The position numbers and the translations under genes were made by a program. Of a DNA stretch of 32,935 nt, positions 16,763 through 24,327 are shown piece after piece (position 1 is the first letter of the stretch; every line of letters starts with the position of its first letter). The notes beneath the pieces were generated by a model. That model saw only the letters and a program-made list of their open reading frames with translations. It was not told where the DNA came from and made no database searches. The DNA is taken from NCBI GenBank assembly GCA_014376985.1, contig JACMQM010000136.1, positions 1 to 32,935 on the forward strand, written 5' to 3'. Origin of the DNA: Cytophagaceae bacterium. GTDB lineage: Bacteria > Bacteroidota > Bacteroidia > Cytophagales > Cytophagaceae.

Positions 16763-19700
16763 ATGGGGAAAATAATGCCATTTACTTTTAAGCAGAAAGT
16801 AATCTTTTTTAGTTTCATGCTATTGAGTTTATCAATATTCTCCGCATCGGCTGCTGATGTTTTGGTAAATGTGAATCTGAGTCATCAGATTTCACAAGGT
16901 TTGTTCACGATTGGCTCTGACCAGATAAGTGTGTTAGGAAGCTTTTCCGCTACCCCTATTAGTTTGACCGATACAGATGGTGATAAAATCTATTCCGGTA
17001 CACTGACAGGTCTTAGTGGGGATAATCAGATAACTTATAATTTCAGAATCACCAGAGCTGCTGGTGTCATAAATGAAACGATAACGGCACGTAAATATGT
17101 TGTGCAGCCCAATAGCAATGCAAACGAGCTATATAACTGGTTCAATAATCAATTGCCTGCTTATCCTTATTCCAAATTCTTTGCTTCAACCATCAAAACG
17201 ATACCTGGTGAAGTCATCCGTTTTTTTGAAGAGTCAGAAGGTGGATCGGCAACAGCTTGGAGTTGGAATTTTCCCGGGGCAACACCTTCCACTTCTACTT
17301 CTAAAACTCCAACGGTAGTTTATAGTTCACCAGGCACCTATGAGGTTACCTTAACGGCTTCTAATGGCATTGGAAGCACCACTTCAAAGACGTTATCAAT
17401 TACTATCACGTCTATAGACGAAGCACTTAGTTGGTGGAACGATCAGGTGTTTTATCAGGTATACCCCTGGAGTTTTTTAGATACAGATGGCAATGGTACA
17501 GGTGACATCAGAGGAATAATCAATAAACTCGATTACCTCAACGATGGGAATGCCATTACGAAAACAGATCTTGGTATTACAGCATTGTATGTAATGCCGG
17601 TGCACCCCGCAACCAATGTTAATTATGGAGGATATGAAATTACAGATTTTAAAGTCATTCTTTCACAATTGGGTTCTCAGTCTGACTTTGATGAGTTAGT
17701 CAGCAAAGCACATGCACGTGGTATTAAAGTCATCATGGACATGGTATTCAACCACTCTTCTGCAGCGCACCCTTGGTTTAATGCTGCCCGTGCGGGCAAC
17801 GGGAGTCAGTACGAAGATTATTATGTGTTCAACAATTCTAATGCTGTAAACAGTTGGGGCTGGAGGGACAATAGTTCGCGTTCTTCGAACACTAATTTTA
17901 AATATTTTTGGTCCCAGTTTAATGGAGAGGCGACTGCAGATTTTAATTTCAGGAATCTTTCTACACGAAATGCAATAAAAGATATTTCTTCTCACTGGCT
18001 GACTAAAAATATTGACGGGTTTAGACTGGATGCGCCAATTTACTTCTATGGAGCAGAAGATGGCGGTGCCAATACGGATCGCGCTGAAACCTATAATTAC
18101 GTGAGGGAGTGGAGTGCTCATACCAAAAAGGCAAGTCCAAATTCATTCACTGTTGGAGAAAGTTGGTTCGAAGGTTGTTATACAGGAAAAATAGATGCTT
18201 TAGTTGCGACTGCAGCAAAGTATGTTTATCAAGGTTTTGATCTCGGCTTTCAATTTAATATTGCTTACGGTATTCAGGATGCTTTAAATCTTGAAAATAA
18301 AGCAAATATCATTGAACCCATGGAGGCCTCTATGAAGTATTATCCGAACATGCAGTTTGGGGTGTTCCACTCTAATCATGATACGTATAATATGTGTGCA
18401 GGTAATTATACACAATTGCGTTTAAAGGATCGATTGAATTCTGCTAAAGATAATAAAACAAAATTAGCAACAGCGCTTGTACTCACTTCTCCAGGTGTGC
18501 CTTTTATTTATTATGGGGATGAAATAGGCGAGAGTGGAGGCTATGCCAGAAAGCCTATGCAATGGACGAATGGAGCGAATGCTGGATTTACTACAGGTTC
18601 CCCGTGGGAAGGTATTGCAGGAGATTACAGTACTTACAATGTAGCTTCAGAAACCAATGACCCTAATTCTTTTTTGAGTGTGCATAGAAACTTAATCAGT
18701 ATTCGCTTACAAGAAAAAGCATTAAGAAGAGGAGGTTATAAGACCTTGGAAACAAGCGCTACCGGAGTATATGCATTCATGCGTACCTATGGTAGTGAAG
18801 TCGTTTTTGTTATTTTGAATTTATCACAAAATGATCAAAGCAATGTCTCTCTTTCCGTTTCTGGTTCAAGTATTCCCAATGGAAATTATTCACTGAATAA
18901 TTTATTAGCCGCTGCTGAAACGTCTACAGGATTAACTTCGACAGGTGGAAATGTTTCTGGATGGATTCCTTTTTCAACGATCCCTGGAAATAAGTTTTAC
19001 ATTTTAAAATTAAACAACCAAGGCTCCGGACCGAACAGTGCGCCAACTATTGATGCGGTGGCTTCGAATACAATCTCTGTTGAAGACGGATTTAAGCTGA
19101 TCAGTTTATCGGGTATATCAGACGGTAATTTTTGTTCGCAAACGGTGACAGTCACCGCTACCAGTTCAAATCTGACAGTGATGCAAAATCCTGCTGTAAA
19201 TTATACAAGTTGTAACTCTACAGGTACTCTACCCTTGATACCAGTGGCAGCAGGCACTGCGACAATTAACGTGACCGTAAAAGATAACGCCGGTGTAGCC
19301 AATGGAGGCTTGGATACGAAGGTCATTACGTTTGTAGTCACCGTCAATGACATCCCAAAAGCACCTTCTAATTTATTGTTTACTCCTCACAATGCTTCCA
19401 CTTCGATGATGATTAATTGGATGGATAATTCTTCCAGAGAAACAGGGTTTAATCTGTACTGGTCAACAACGAATACGCAGCCAACTAGTCCTAATGCAAC
19501 AGTTGCTGCTAATACAACAAACTATAAGGCTAGTGGCTTATTGCTTTATACGCAATATTATTTCTGGGTAGAAGCCTATACAACATCTGCAAAGAGCATA
19601 GCGATAACCGGAACCATTTTGATTTCACCACCTAATATCGCTTTGCGAAAAGCAGCCAGTGCGTCTTCCTATGAAACATTCGATGGTATAGATTATCTTC

Positions 19701-20596
19701 CAAGTCTGGCAGTAGATTCCATCAATCAAAATTTTGCTAACAGATGGTCTTCGCCTGCCTCAGCCAATGCTTCACAAGTAGAATGGATTAAGATTGATTT
19801 GCTAAATTCTTACAATATCACCAAGGTTAAACTGTTCTGGGAAAATGCCAATGCGGACAGCTATTACATCATGACATCCAATACTAATATTACACCGGAT
19901 CCTACAAATGCAGCTTGGACAAAAGTAAATTATACTGGCCTTGCTAATAATGCCCGTTCCGATGATCACAATGTTACGCTTACAGGAAGATACATTGCCA
20001 TCTATTGTTACCACAAACCCACAGCTTATGGCTATTCTCTATATGAACTGGAAGTCTATGGTGACCAGATAATCTCTGATCCACCTTCAATTAATAGTTT
20101 GCTTACAGCCAACGGTACAGTAGGAACCAACTTTAGTTACTTGATCACGGCAACTAATAATCCAACTGGCTACAGTGCCACAGATTTGCCAGCGGGCTTA
20201 AGTATTAATGCCTCGACAGGCGAGATTACAGGAATTCCGGAATTGTCAGGTGTGTTTTCTGTTAATATTTCTGCAACCAATGAAACTGGAGAAGATACAA
20301 AGGTTTTGGTATTGACAATTTCAACAGTGACAAGCGTTGAACGTTCAATAGAAAGCATGCTTAAAGTGATGCCCAATCCCTTAACAGATGGCTTATTGAC
20401 ATTGACCATACCTAACCTTATAGGTATCGCATACATTGAAGTTGAAAATTCTCAAGGCTCAAAAATTACGGATACATTGGTGGAATTTGTGGATGGTGAA
20501 TCGAAATTAAGCTTGAATAATTTATCAGGTGGTTTTTATATTATTATTGTAAAAAAAGATAATCGCAATTTTGTTCAAAAAATTATAGTTCCATAA
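16763..20596 (+). CDS. multidomain GH13 alpha-amylase exported by type IX secretion
   Basis: The 1277-residue product has a signal peptide (ending FSASAA, about residue 31). A later ATG at 16775 is also possible. Order: a beta-rich starch-binding-like domain (about 32-115), a PKD domain (about 147-216; AWSWNFPGATPST, YSSPGTYEVTLTASNG), the GH13 barrel (about 221-600) with a C-terminal beta domain to about 750, an Ig/cadherin-like domain (760-861), FN3 (864-951), an F5/8 type C (discoidin) domain (953-1101; NIALRKAASASSYET), a He_PIG putative-Ig domain (1107-1188; DLPAGLSINASTGEITGIP) and a type A T9SS sorting domain (about 1195-1277; MPNPLTDGLLTLTI, ending KIIVP). All GH13 signature residues are visible: DMVFNH (D326, H331), GFRLDAP (nucleophile D423), VGESW (acid E466), FHSNHD (D540). 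It should cut alpha-1,4-glucans outside the cell or on the surface. The catalytic call is firm; the exact substrate preference is not. Confidence 0.95.
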   Translation: MGKIMPFTFKQKVIFFSFMLLSLSIFSASAADVLVNVNLSHQISQGLFTIGSDQISVLGSFSATPISLTDTDGDKIYSGTLTGLSGDNQITYNFRITRAAGVINETITARKYVVQPNSNANELYNWFNNQLPAYPYSKFFASTIKTIPGEVIRFFEESEGGSATAWSWNFPGATPSTSTSKTPTVVYSSPGTYEVTLTASNGIGSTTSKTLSITITSIDEALSWWNDQVFYQVYPWSFLDTDGNGTGDIRGIINKLDYLNDGNAITKTDLGITALYVMPVHPATNVNYGGYEITDFKVILSQLGSQSDFDELVSKAHARGIKVIMDMVFNHSSAAHPWFNAARAGNGSQYEDYYVFNNSNAVNSWGWRDNSSRSSNTNFKYFWSQFNGEATADFNFRNLSTRNAIKDISSHWLTKNIDGFRLDAPIYFYGAEDGGANTDRAETYNYVREWSAHTKKASPNSFTVGESWFEGCYTGKIDALVATAAKYVYQGFDLGFQFNIAYGIQDALNLENKANIIEPMEASMKYYPNMQFGVFHSNHDTYNMCAGNYTQLRLKDRLNSAKDNKTKLATALVLTSPGVPFIYYGDEIGESGGYARKPMQWTNGANAGFTTGSPWEGIAGDYSTYNVASETNDPNSFLSVHRNLISIRLQEKALRRGGYKTLETSATGVYAFMRTYGSEVVFVILNLSQNDQSNVSLSVSGSSIPNGNYSLNNLLAAAETSTGLTSTGGNVSGWIPFSTIPGNKFYILKLNNQGSGPNSAPTIDAVASNTISVEDGFKLISLSGISDGNFCSQTVTVTATSSNLTVMQNPAVNYTSCNSTGTLPLIPVAAGTATINVTVKDNAGVANGGLDTKVITFVVTVNDIPKAPSNLLFTPHNASTSMMINWMDNSSRETGFNLYWSTTNTQPTSPNATVAANTTNYKASGLLLYTQYYFWVEAYTTSAKSIAITGTILISPPNIALRKAASASSYETFDGIDYLPSLAVDSINQNFANRWSSPASANASQVEWIKIDLLNSYNITKVKLFWENANADSYYIMTSNTNITPDPTNAAWTKVNYTGLANNARSDDHNVTLTGRYIAIYCYHKPTAYGYSLYELEVYGDQIISDPPSINSLLTANGTVGTNFSYLITATNNPTGYSATDLPAGLSINASTGEITGIPELSGVFSVNISATNETGEDTKVLVLTISTVTSVERSIESMLKVMPNPLTDGLLTLTIPNLIGIAYIEVENSQGSKITDTLVEFVDGESKLSLNNLSGGFYIIIVKKDNRNFVQKIIVP

Positions 20597-20696
20597 TTGC
20601 AATTTGTATGATTATTTATAACTAATTTGTCTCAATTATAGCACGATGAGTTTTTACCTTTCTGGCTAATGTTTAATTTAGGTGAATTTCTATAAA

Positions 20697-21560
20697 ATGA
20701 TTTGTTGCATGGATGTGAAAAGGATTGCCTACACCGTTTTTTTAGTGTGGAATTGTTTCGCTTATACGATATGTGCACAAAATAATCAAGTGTTGATTAT
20801 TCCATCAGCAAATCCTTCAAACAGTACTTTGTTATCAGATTATTATATGGGAAGACAGACTGGACTCAGTTTGTTATTGCGAAATACGGATACTAATCAA
20901 CCACTGGTTCAGGGCTATCTTAGAATTAACATCGAAGGTCAAGGTGTAAAATTGCAAACAGGTTCCTACGCTATTTTCCCATCCATTGATTTAATGGAAG
21001 GAAGTACCGTTAACATTGGAGCTTCAGATCTGGCTGTATATTTCAAGCCGCAGTCTTTACAGGGGAGTATAGGTTTTGGTGTCAATCAACCGAATGTTTT
21101 TCCAGAAGGATTTTACCAATTCTGTTTTGAATTGCTGGAAAAGAATACGAATCGTCTGATTGGAAGTATGCAGTGTGTGCAAGTAAATCTTTCTTATATT
21201 GACCCAGCTGATTTAAAATTACCAGAAAATGGTAAAACCATTTTATTTTCTGATTCAAATAAAATCAAGTTTCAATGGAAATCGAATCACACCGATGTTT
21301 CGAATTCAGAGTACTCTTTTTCATTGGTCGAATTCGAGGTCGGCAATAAAGTATCTGAAACTTCTTTTACTAAAGCGAAAGCTGTTTATACCGTGAAACT
21401 AAAAGAAGAGAATTTATTGTACGGTACAGTATTGCCTTTACTTCAAAAAGGAAAAAAATACGCCTGGCGTATACAAACCGTTGCTGTCAATGAAACCGGA
21501 GAAAATGTACCCTTTAAGAATGAGGGTTACTCTGAAATTTACTGGTTTGATTTAAAGTAG
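20697..21560 (+). CDS. secreted protein resembling the front part of TANFOR-type proteins
   Basis: The 287-residue product has a signal peptide (VKRIAYTVFLVWNCFAYTICAQ). Starts at 20697 and 20709 both work; an upstream GTG at 20682 is less likely. It has a beta-rich pattern: LLSDYYMGRQTGLSLLLRNT (about 29-48), ASDLAVYFKPQSL (about 110), FPEGFYQFCFELLE (about 136), then an FN3-like half with GKKYAWRIQTVAV (about 255) and FKNEGYSEIYWF at the end. I recognise this order from the N-terminal part of very large Bacteroidota proteins that carry the TANFOR domain, found alongside T9SS and gliding genes. Here it ends after about 290 residues, whereas those run to a thousand or more. It lies 100 bp after the amylase gene in the same direction. 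Function is unknown; a surface or adhesion role is inference. Confidence 0.65.
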   Translation: MICCMDVKRIAYTVFLVWNCFAYTICAQNNQVLIIPSANPSNSTLLSDYYMGRQTGLSLLLRNTDTNQPLVQGYLRINIEGQGVKLQTGSYAIFPSIDLMEGSTVNIGASDLAVYFKPQSLQGSIGFGVNQPNVFPEGFYQFCFELLEKNTNRLIGSMQCVQVNLSYIDPADLKLPENGKTILFSDSNKIKFQWKSNHTDVSNSEYSFSLVEFEVGNKVSETSFTKAKAVYTVKLKEENLLYGTVLPLLQKGKKYAWRIQTVAVNETGENVPFKNEGYSEIYWFDLK

Positions 21561-21668
21561 CAGAAGAGATAGCATGGCTTGTATATCTCTAATCGAAAAA
21601 GGAAGACACTCTAAATTGATTAGAATTACAGAGGGTTAATTTAATTTTTTATGCCGATAGGCAGTCAC

Positions 21669-22775
21669 TTATTTCTTCCACCATTCTTTTTCCGGATAAA
21701 TACTATCCAAGACCACCACTTCTCCGATCAGAGGAGTGGTAAGCTTTATGTTTTGTTTATGAGCTTCCTGAACTACACGGTTAATGGGGTCGTCCCAATT
21801 GTGCATGGCCAATGCAAATTTGCCCCAGTGCACCGGCATCAATACTTTTGCACGAAGGTCTTTTGCTGCGGTAATAGTCACTTCCGGCATCATGTGAATG
21901 TTAGGCCAGTTGACTCCGTATTGACCGGCTTCTAGCATGACGATGTCGAATGGACCGTGTTGTTCTCCAATTGTTTTGAAGTGTGTATCGTAGCCGGAAT
22001 CTCCTCCGATGAATATTTTATAGCCGTCTATACTTAATACAAAAGCTGACCATAATGTTTTGGAGCGGGTAAATCCTCTTCCTGAAAAATGTCGGGCCGG
22101 TACAGCAGTCAGTTCAACAGTATTTGAAATTTTCTGGTTTTGATTCCAATCCATTTCCACAATTTTATCTGCGGAAATCCCCCAATGCTCAAGGTCTACG
22201 CCTACGCCCAGTGAGGTGTATATTTTTTTAACTTTAGTCTGTAAAGCTAAAATAGTTTTATAATCTAAGTGATCGTAATGATCGTGTGTGATCACCAATA
22301 TATCAATGACAGGCATATCTTTTGCTCCATACCCATTCGCTCCTTCAAAAGCTTTAGCAAAGAAAGAGACCGGTGAAGCATTGCCGCTGAATACGGGATC
22401 AACTAAAATGTTTTTGCCTTTTGATTTAATCAGGTATGAAGAATGACCAAACCAAACGATGCTGGGTTTGGTGTCATCCATGGTATTGAGGTTGGTCTGA
22501 ATAGAAGGTAACGGTTCCTCAGGCTCAGTATTCTTCGGCTTGTTAAAGAAATCACGAATCATTCTAATCATAGAAGCATCTTTCACCATCACTTCTGTTG
22601 GATGTAGGTTTTGAAAGGAACCGTCTTTGTAATTTGGTGATTGCTGAATCCTCTCTAGTCGCTTACCGGAAGGATGTTTTCCAAAAACTGCCGTTTGCAT
22701 AAATAAAAAAATACCCAACGCCAGGATCGCTAATATAGAAAACGTAGTAATCATGATCTTTTTTAATTTTTTCAT
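21669..22775 (-). CDS. MBL-fold hydrolase, NAPE-PLD/RomA-like, membrane-anchored
   Basis: The 368-residue product has an N-terminal hydrophobic anchor (about 8-28, MITTFSILAILALGIFLFMQ). The metallo-beta-lactamase domain follows: VWFGHSSYLIKSKGKNILVD (108-127), the metal-binding motif VITHDHYDHLD (H164, H166, D168, H169), VPARHFSGRG, and FIGGDSGYD, with a late MPVHWGKFALAMH. These segments, in this order, match the NAPE-phospholipase D/RomA branch (WSGRG, GDTGY and HWGTF equivalents). Human NAPE-PLD cuts N-acylphosphatidylethanolamines; bacterial relatives have unknown substrates. The anchor places the enzyme on the periplasmic side. The stop is close to the convergent gene end at 21560. Family call is strong; substrate is not known. 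Confidence 0.88.
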   Translation of the reverse strand: MKKLKKIMITTFSILAILALGIFLFMQTAVFGKHPSGKRLERIQQSPNYKDGSFQNLHPTEVMVKDASMIRMIRDFFNKPKNTEPEEPLPSIQTNLNTMDDTKPSIVWFGHSSYLIKSKGKNILVDPVFSGNASPVSFFAKAFEGANGYGAKDMPVIDILVITHDHYDHLDYKTILALQTKVKKIYTSLGVGVDLEHWGISADKIVEMDWNQNQKISNTVELTAVPARHFSGRGFTRSKTLWSAFVLSIDGYKIFIGGDSGYDTHFKTIGEQHGPFDIVMLEAGQYGVNWPNIHMMPEVTITAAKDLRAKVLMPVHWGKFALAMHNWDDPINRVVQEAHKQNIKLTTPLIGEVVVLDSIYPEKEWWKK

Positions 22776-22852
22776 TCAATAGAGAGAATAGAACTTTCAG
22801 AGTAGACGAATGGCCTAAATTTATATTTTATCAGAAATAGAAAAGATTATTT

Positions 22853-22943
22853 GCGTTAGGGATTGAGCCATTGTTTGAGCTCTTCACGCTTTTTCAGCGT
22901 GAAAGCGAGTGGCGAAAGCCCGGCCCGGAGGGAACGCCCTAAT
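22853..22943 (+). ncRNA. structured element resembling a common Bacteroidota motif (Flavo-1-like)
   Basis: About 90 nt begins GCGTTAGGGATTGAGCC and ends GGAGGGAACGCCCTAA. The two ends pair (GCGTTAGGG with CGCCCTAA), a perfect inner hairpin is present (TTCACGCT at 22883-22890, AGCGTGAA at 22896-22903, 5-nt loop), and a GGC-GCC-type pairing around GAAAGCCCGGCCCGGAGG is seen. I have a memory of very similar sequences repeated many times in Bacteroidota genomes (GCGTTAGGGATTGA...AACGCCCTAA), probably the Rfam Flavo-1 family, but the name is uncertain. It is much richer in G and C than its surroundings. The active strand is not known; + is the strand on which the motif reads as above. Confidence 0.5.
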
Positions 22944-22952
22944 TATTAATCC

Positions 22953-23006
22953 ATAAAAAAAGATTAATGAACATATGATTTATTAGTCCATTAATCCTTT
23001 TTTTAT
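22953..23006 (-). terminator. probable terminator after AMP nucleosidase gene
   Basis: An inverted repeat (left arm TAAAAAAAGATTAATG near 22953-22969, right arm CATTAATCCTTTTTTTA near 22989-23005) pairs with a single-base bulge around a loop of about 19 nt. It lies just beyond the stop at 23019 and on the minus strand provides a U-rich tail. Confidence 0.5.
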
Positions 23007-23018
23007 TTATAAAATAAT

Positions 23019-23789
23019 CTACTCAAATAACATATGTTTTACCGATTCACCAGATTTGGCCAATTCCAATAAAGAATCAATTCCGATACTCAAATGTTGC
23101 GCCACAAAGAACTGTGTTACTTTGGAATCACTTTCTGCAGTCTTTACGCCGTCTGGTTCCATAGGATTGTCGGATACCAATAATAACGCACCATGAGGAA
23201 TACTGTTGGCAAAGCCCACAACAAAAATGGTAGCAGTTTCCATGTCAATAGCCATGGTCTTGATGTTGCGCAGGTATTCCTTGAATTTTTCGTCGTGTTC
23301 CCAAACTCTTCTATTGGTGGTATAAACTGTACCTGTCCAGTAATCACGTTCATGCTTTTTAATGCTTGCGGATACCGCTTGCTGCAATCGAAAGGAAGGG
23401 AGGGCAGGAATTTCCTTTGGCAAATAGTCATTGCTTGTTCCTTCACCTCGTATAGCCGCGATCGGTAAGATCAAATCTCCCAATTTTGTTTTCTTCAATC
23501 CTCCGCATTTACCTAAGAACAAAGCTGCTTTAGGCTTAATGGCCGATAGTAGATCCATTGCTGTGGCCGCCACAGCGGAACCCATACCAAAATTCAGAAT
23601 TGTGATGTTGCCATGCGTAGCGGTTTGCATGGGTTTATCTTCACCCAGTACGGGAACATTGAATTTCTCAGCAAAGAGATCGACGTAGTTTCTGAAATTA
23701 ACCAGGATAATGTATTCTCCAAATTTATCCAATGGCGTACCTGTGTACCGGGGTAACCAATTGTTGACAATTTCTTCTTTGGTTTTCAT
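23019..23789 (-). CDS. amn: AMP nucleosidase (short Bacteroidota form)
   Basis: The enzyme cleaves AMP to adenine and ribose 5-phosphate in the cytosol and helps balance adenylate pools. The 256-residue product from ATG 23789 (MKTKEEIVNNWLPRYTGTPL) has a nucleoside phosphorylase fold: TILNFGMGSAVAATAMDLLS (about 62-81), ALFLGKCGGLKKTKLGDLIL (about 90-109), AIRGEGTSNDYLPKEIPAL, and the base/ribose-site motif MAIDMETATIFVVGFAN (about 179-195), then LLVSDNPMEPDGVKT. It lacks the N-terminal regulatory part of E. coli Amn (484 residues), as is usual for this clade. The frame is open 12 more codons upstream but would run into the divergent gene at 23816. The 26-bp gap to that gene means their promoters must overlap or lie inside coding sequence. 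Confidence 0.88.
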   Translation of the reverse strand: MKTKEEIVNNWLPRYTGTPLDKFGEYIILVNFRNYVDLFAEKFNVPVLGEDKPMQTATHGNITILNFGMGSAVAATAMDLLSAIKPKAALFLGKCGGLKKTKLGDLILPIAAIRGEGTSNDYLPKEIPALPSFRLQQAVSASIKKHERDYWTGTVYTTNRRVWEHDEKFKEYLRNIKTMAIDMETATIFVVGFANSIPHGALLLVSDNPMEPDGVKTAESDSKVTQFFVAQHLSIGIDSLLELAKSGESVKHMLFE

Positions 23790-23815
23790 GTTCAGCGCAT
23801 TAAATTTAACTCCAG

Positions 23816-24283
23816 ATGATAACACTTAATCTACCACCTTACGAATCTCGCATAATTGATCAGGAAGATGGTAAGTATATCTTTGACATAATACGTAAAA
23901 AATACATTAAGTTGTTGCCTGAAGAATGGGTTAGGCAAAACTTTATCCACTTTTTAATCCATCACCGACAATACCCAGCGGGACTTTTTCGCATAGAACG
24001 CAGTGCTGTCAAGGCTTACAGAAAAGGTAGGACCGATATTCAGGTTTGGAACAACGAAGGGAAACCTTTGCTGATTGTCGAGTGTAAATCCTTTGAATTA
24101 GACTTAAATAAAAAAGCCATTTTACAGGCGTCGGTATATAACCATGATTTAAAAGCACCGTTTCTTGTCTTGACAAACGGACTGAAACATTTTGCTTTTG
24201 AGTTTGTGGAGAAAGAAGGGGTGTTGTCTTATAGACCTTTAGTTGACATTCCGTTTTACAATGTTGTGAAGGGTGAAGAGTGA
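23816..24283 (+). CDS. type I restriction enzyme R N-terminal-like PD-(D/E)xK protein
   Basis: The 155-residue product matches the stand-alone HSDR_N_2 type: KYIKLLPEEWVRQNFIHFLI (about 30-49), then the nuclease core RTDIQVWNNEGKPLLIVECK with D (about 74), E and K (about 89-91), followed by QASVYNHDLKAPFLVLTNG. This is the fold that cuts DNA in restriction HsdR, but these short orphan copies are near-universal in Bacteroidota without restriction partners and their role is unknown. The C-terminal five residues (VKGEE) and the stop are encoded by the 7-bp repeat array beginning at 24266. It is divergent from AMP nucleosidase with only 26 bp between starts. No methylase or specificity subunit is nearby, so a housekeeping DNA-repair-like role is as likely as restriction. 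Confidence 0.85.
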   Translation: MITLNLPPYESRIIDQEDGKYIFDIIRKKYIKLLPEEWVRQNFIHFLIHHRQYPAGLFRIERSAVKAYRKGRTDIQVWNNEGKPLLIVECKSFELDLNKKAILQASVYNHDLKAPFLVLTNGLKHFAFEFVEKEGVLSYRPLVDIPFYNVVKGEE

Positions 24284-24327
24284 AGGGTGAGCAGCCTTCC
24301 CTTCACTACTCACCCTTCACTCTTCAC
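24266..24327. repeat. inverted array of GTGARGR-type 7-bp units between convergent genes
   Basis: Four 7-bp units (GTGAAGG, GTGAAGA, GTGAAGG and GTGAGCA) run from 24266 to 24293. Four related units run in reverse orientation from 24327 down to 24300. A perfect 19-bp stem (24273-24291 with 24309-24327) closes a 17-nt loop. Each unit has a TGA, and the 7-bp period places TGA in all three frames. The stop of the PD-(D/E)xK gene (24281-24283) and of alanine dehydrogenase (24324-24326) are both supplied by the array. It should work as a bidirectional terminator by structure, though U-tracts are lacking. Confidence 0.8.

Noticed and set aside
21565-21592. Short inverted repeat AGAGATA/TATCTCT after the TANFOR-like gene
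   Set aside because: Only seven bases of pairing with no clear U-tract; too weak to call as a terminator.
24266-24327. Reading the GTGARGR array as a CRISPR or IS remnant
   Set aside because: Units are only 7 bp, without spacers, target-site duplications or an internal gene; the plan fits a gene-end inverted array better.
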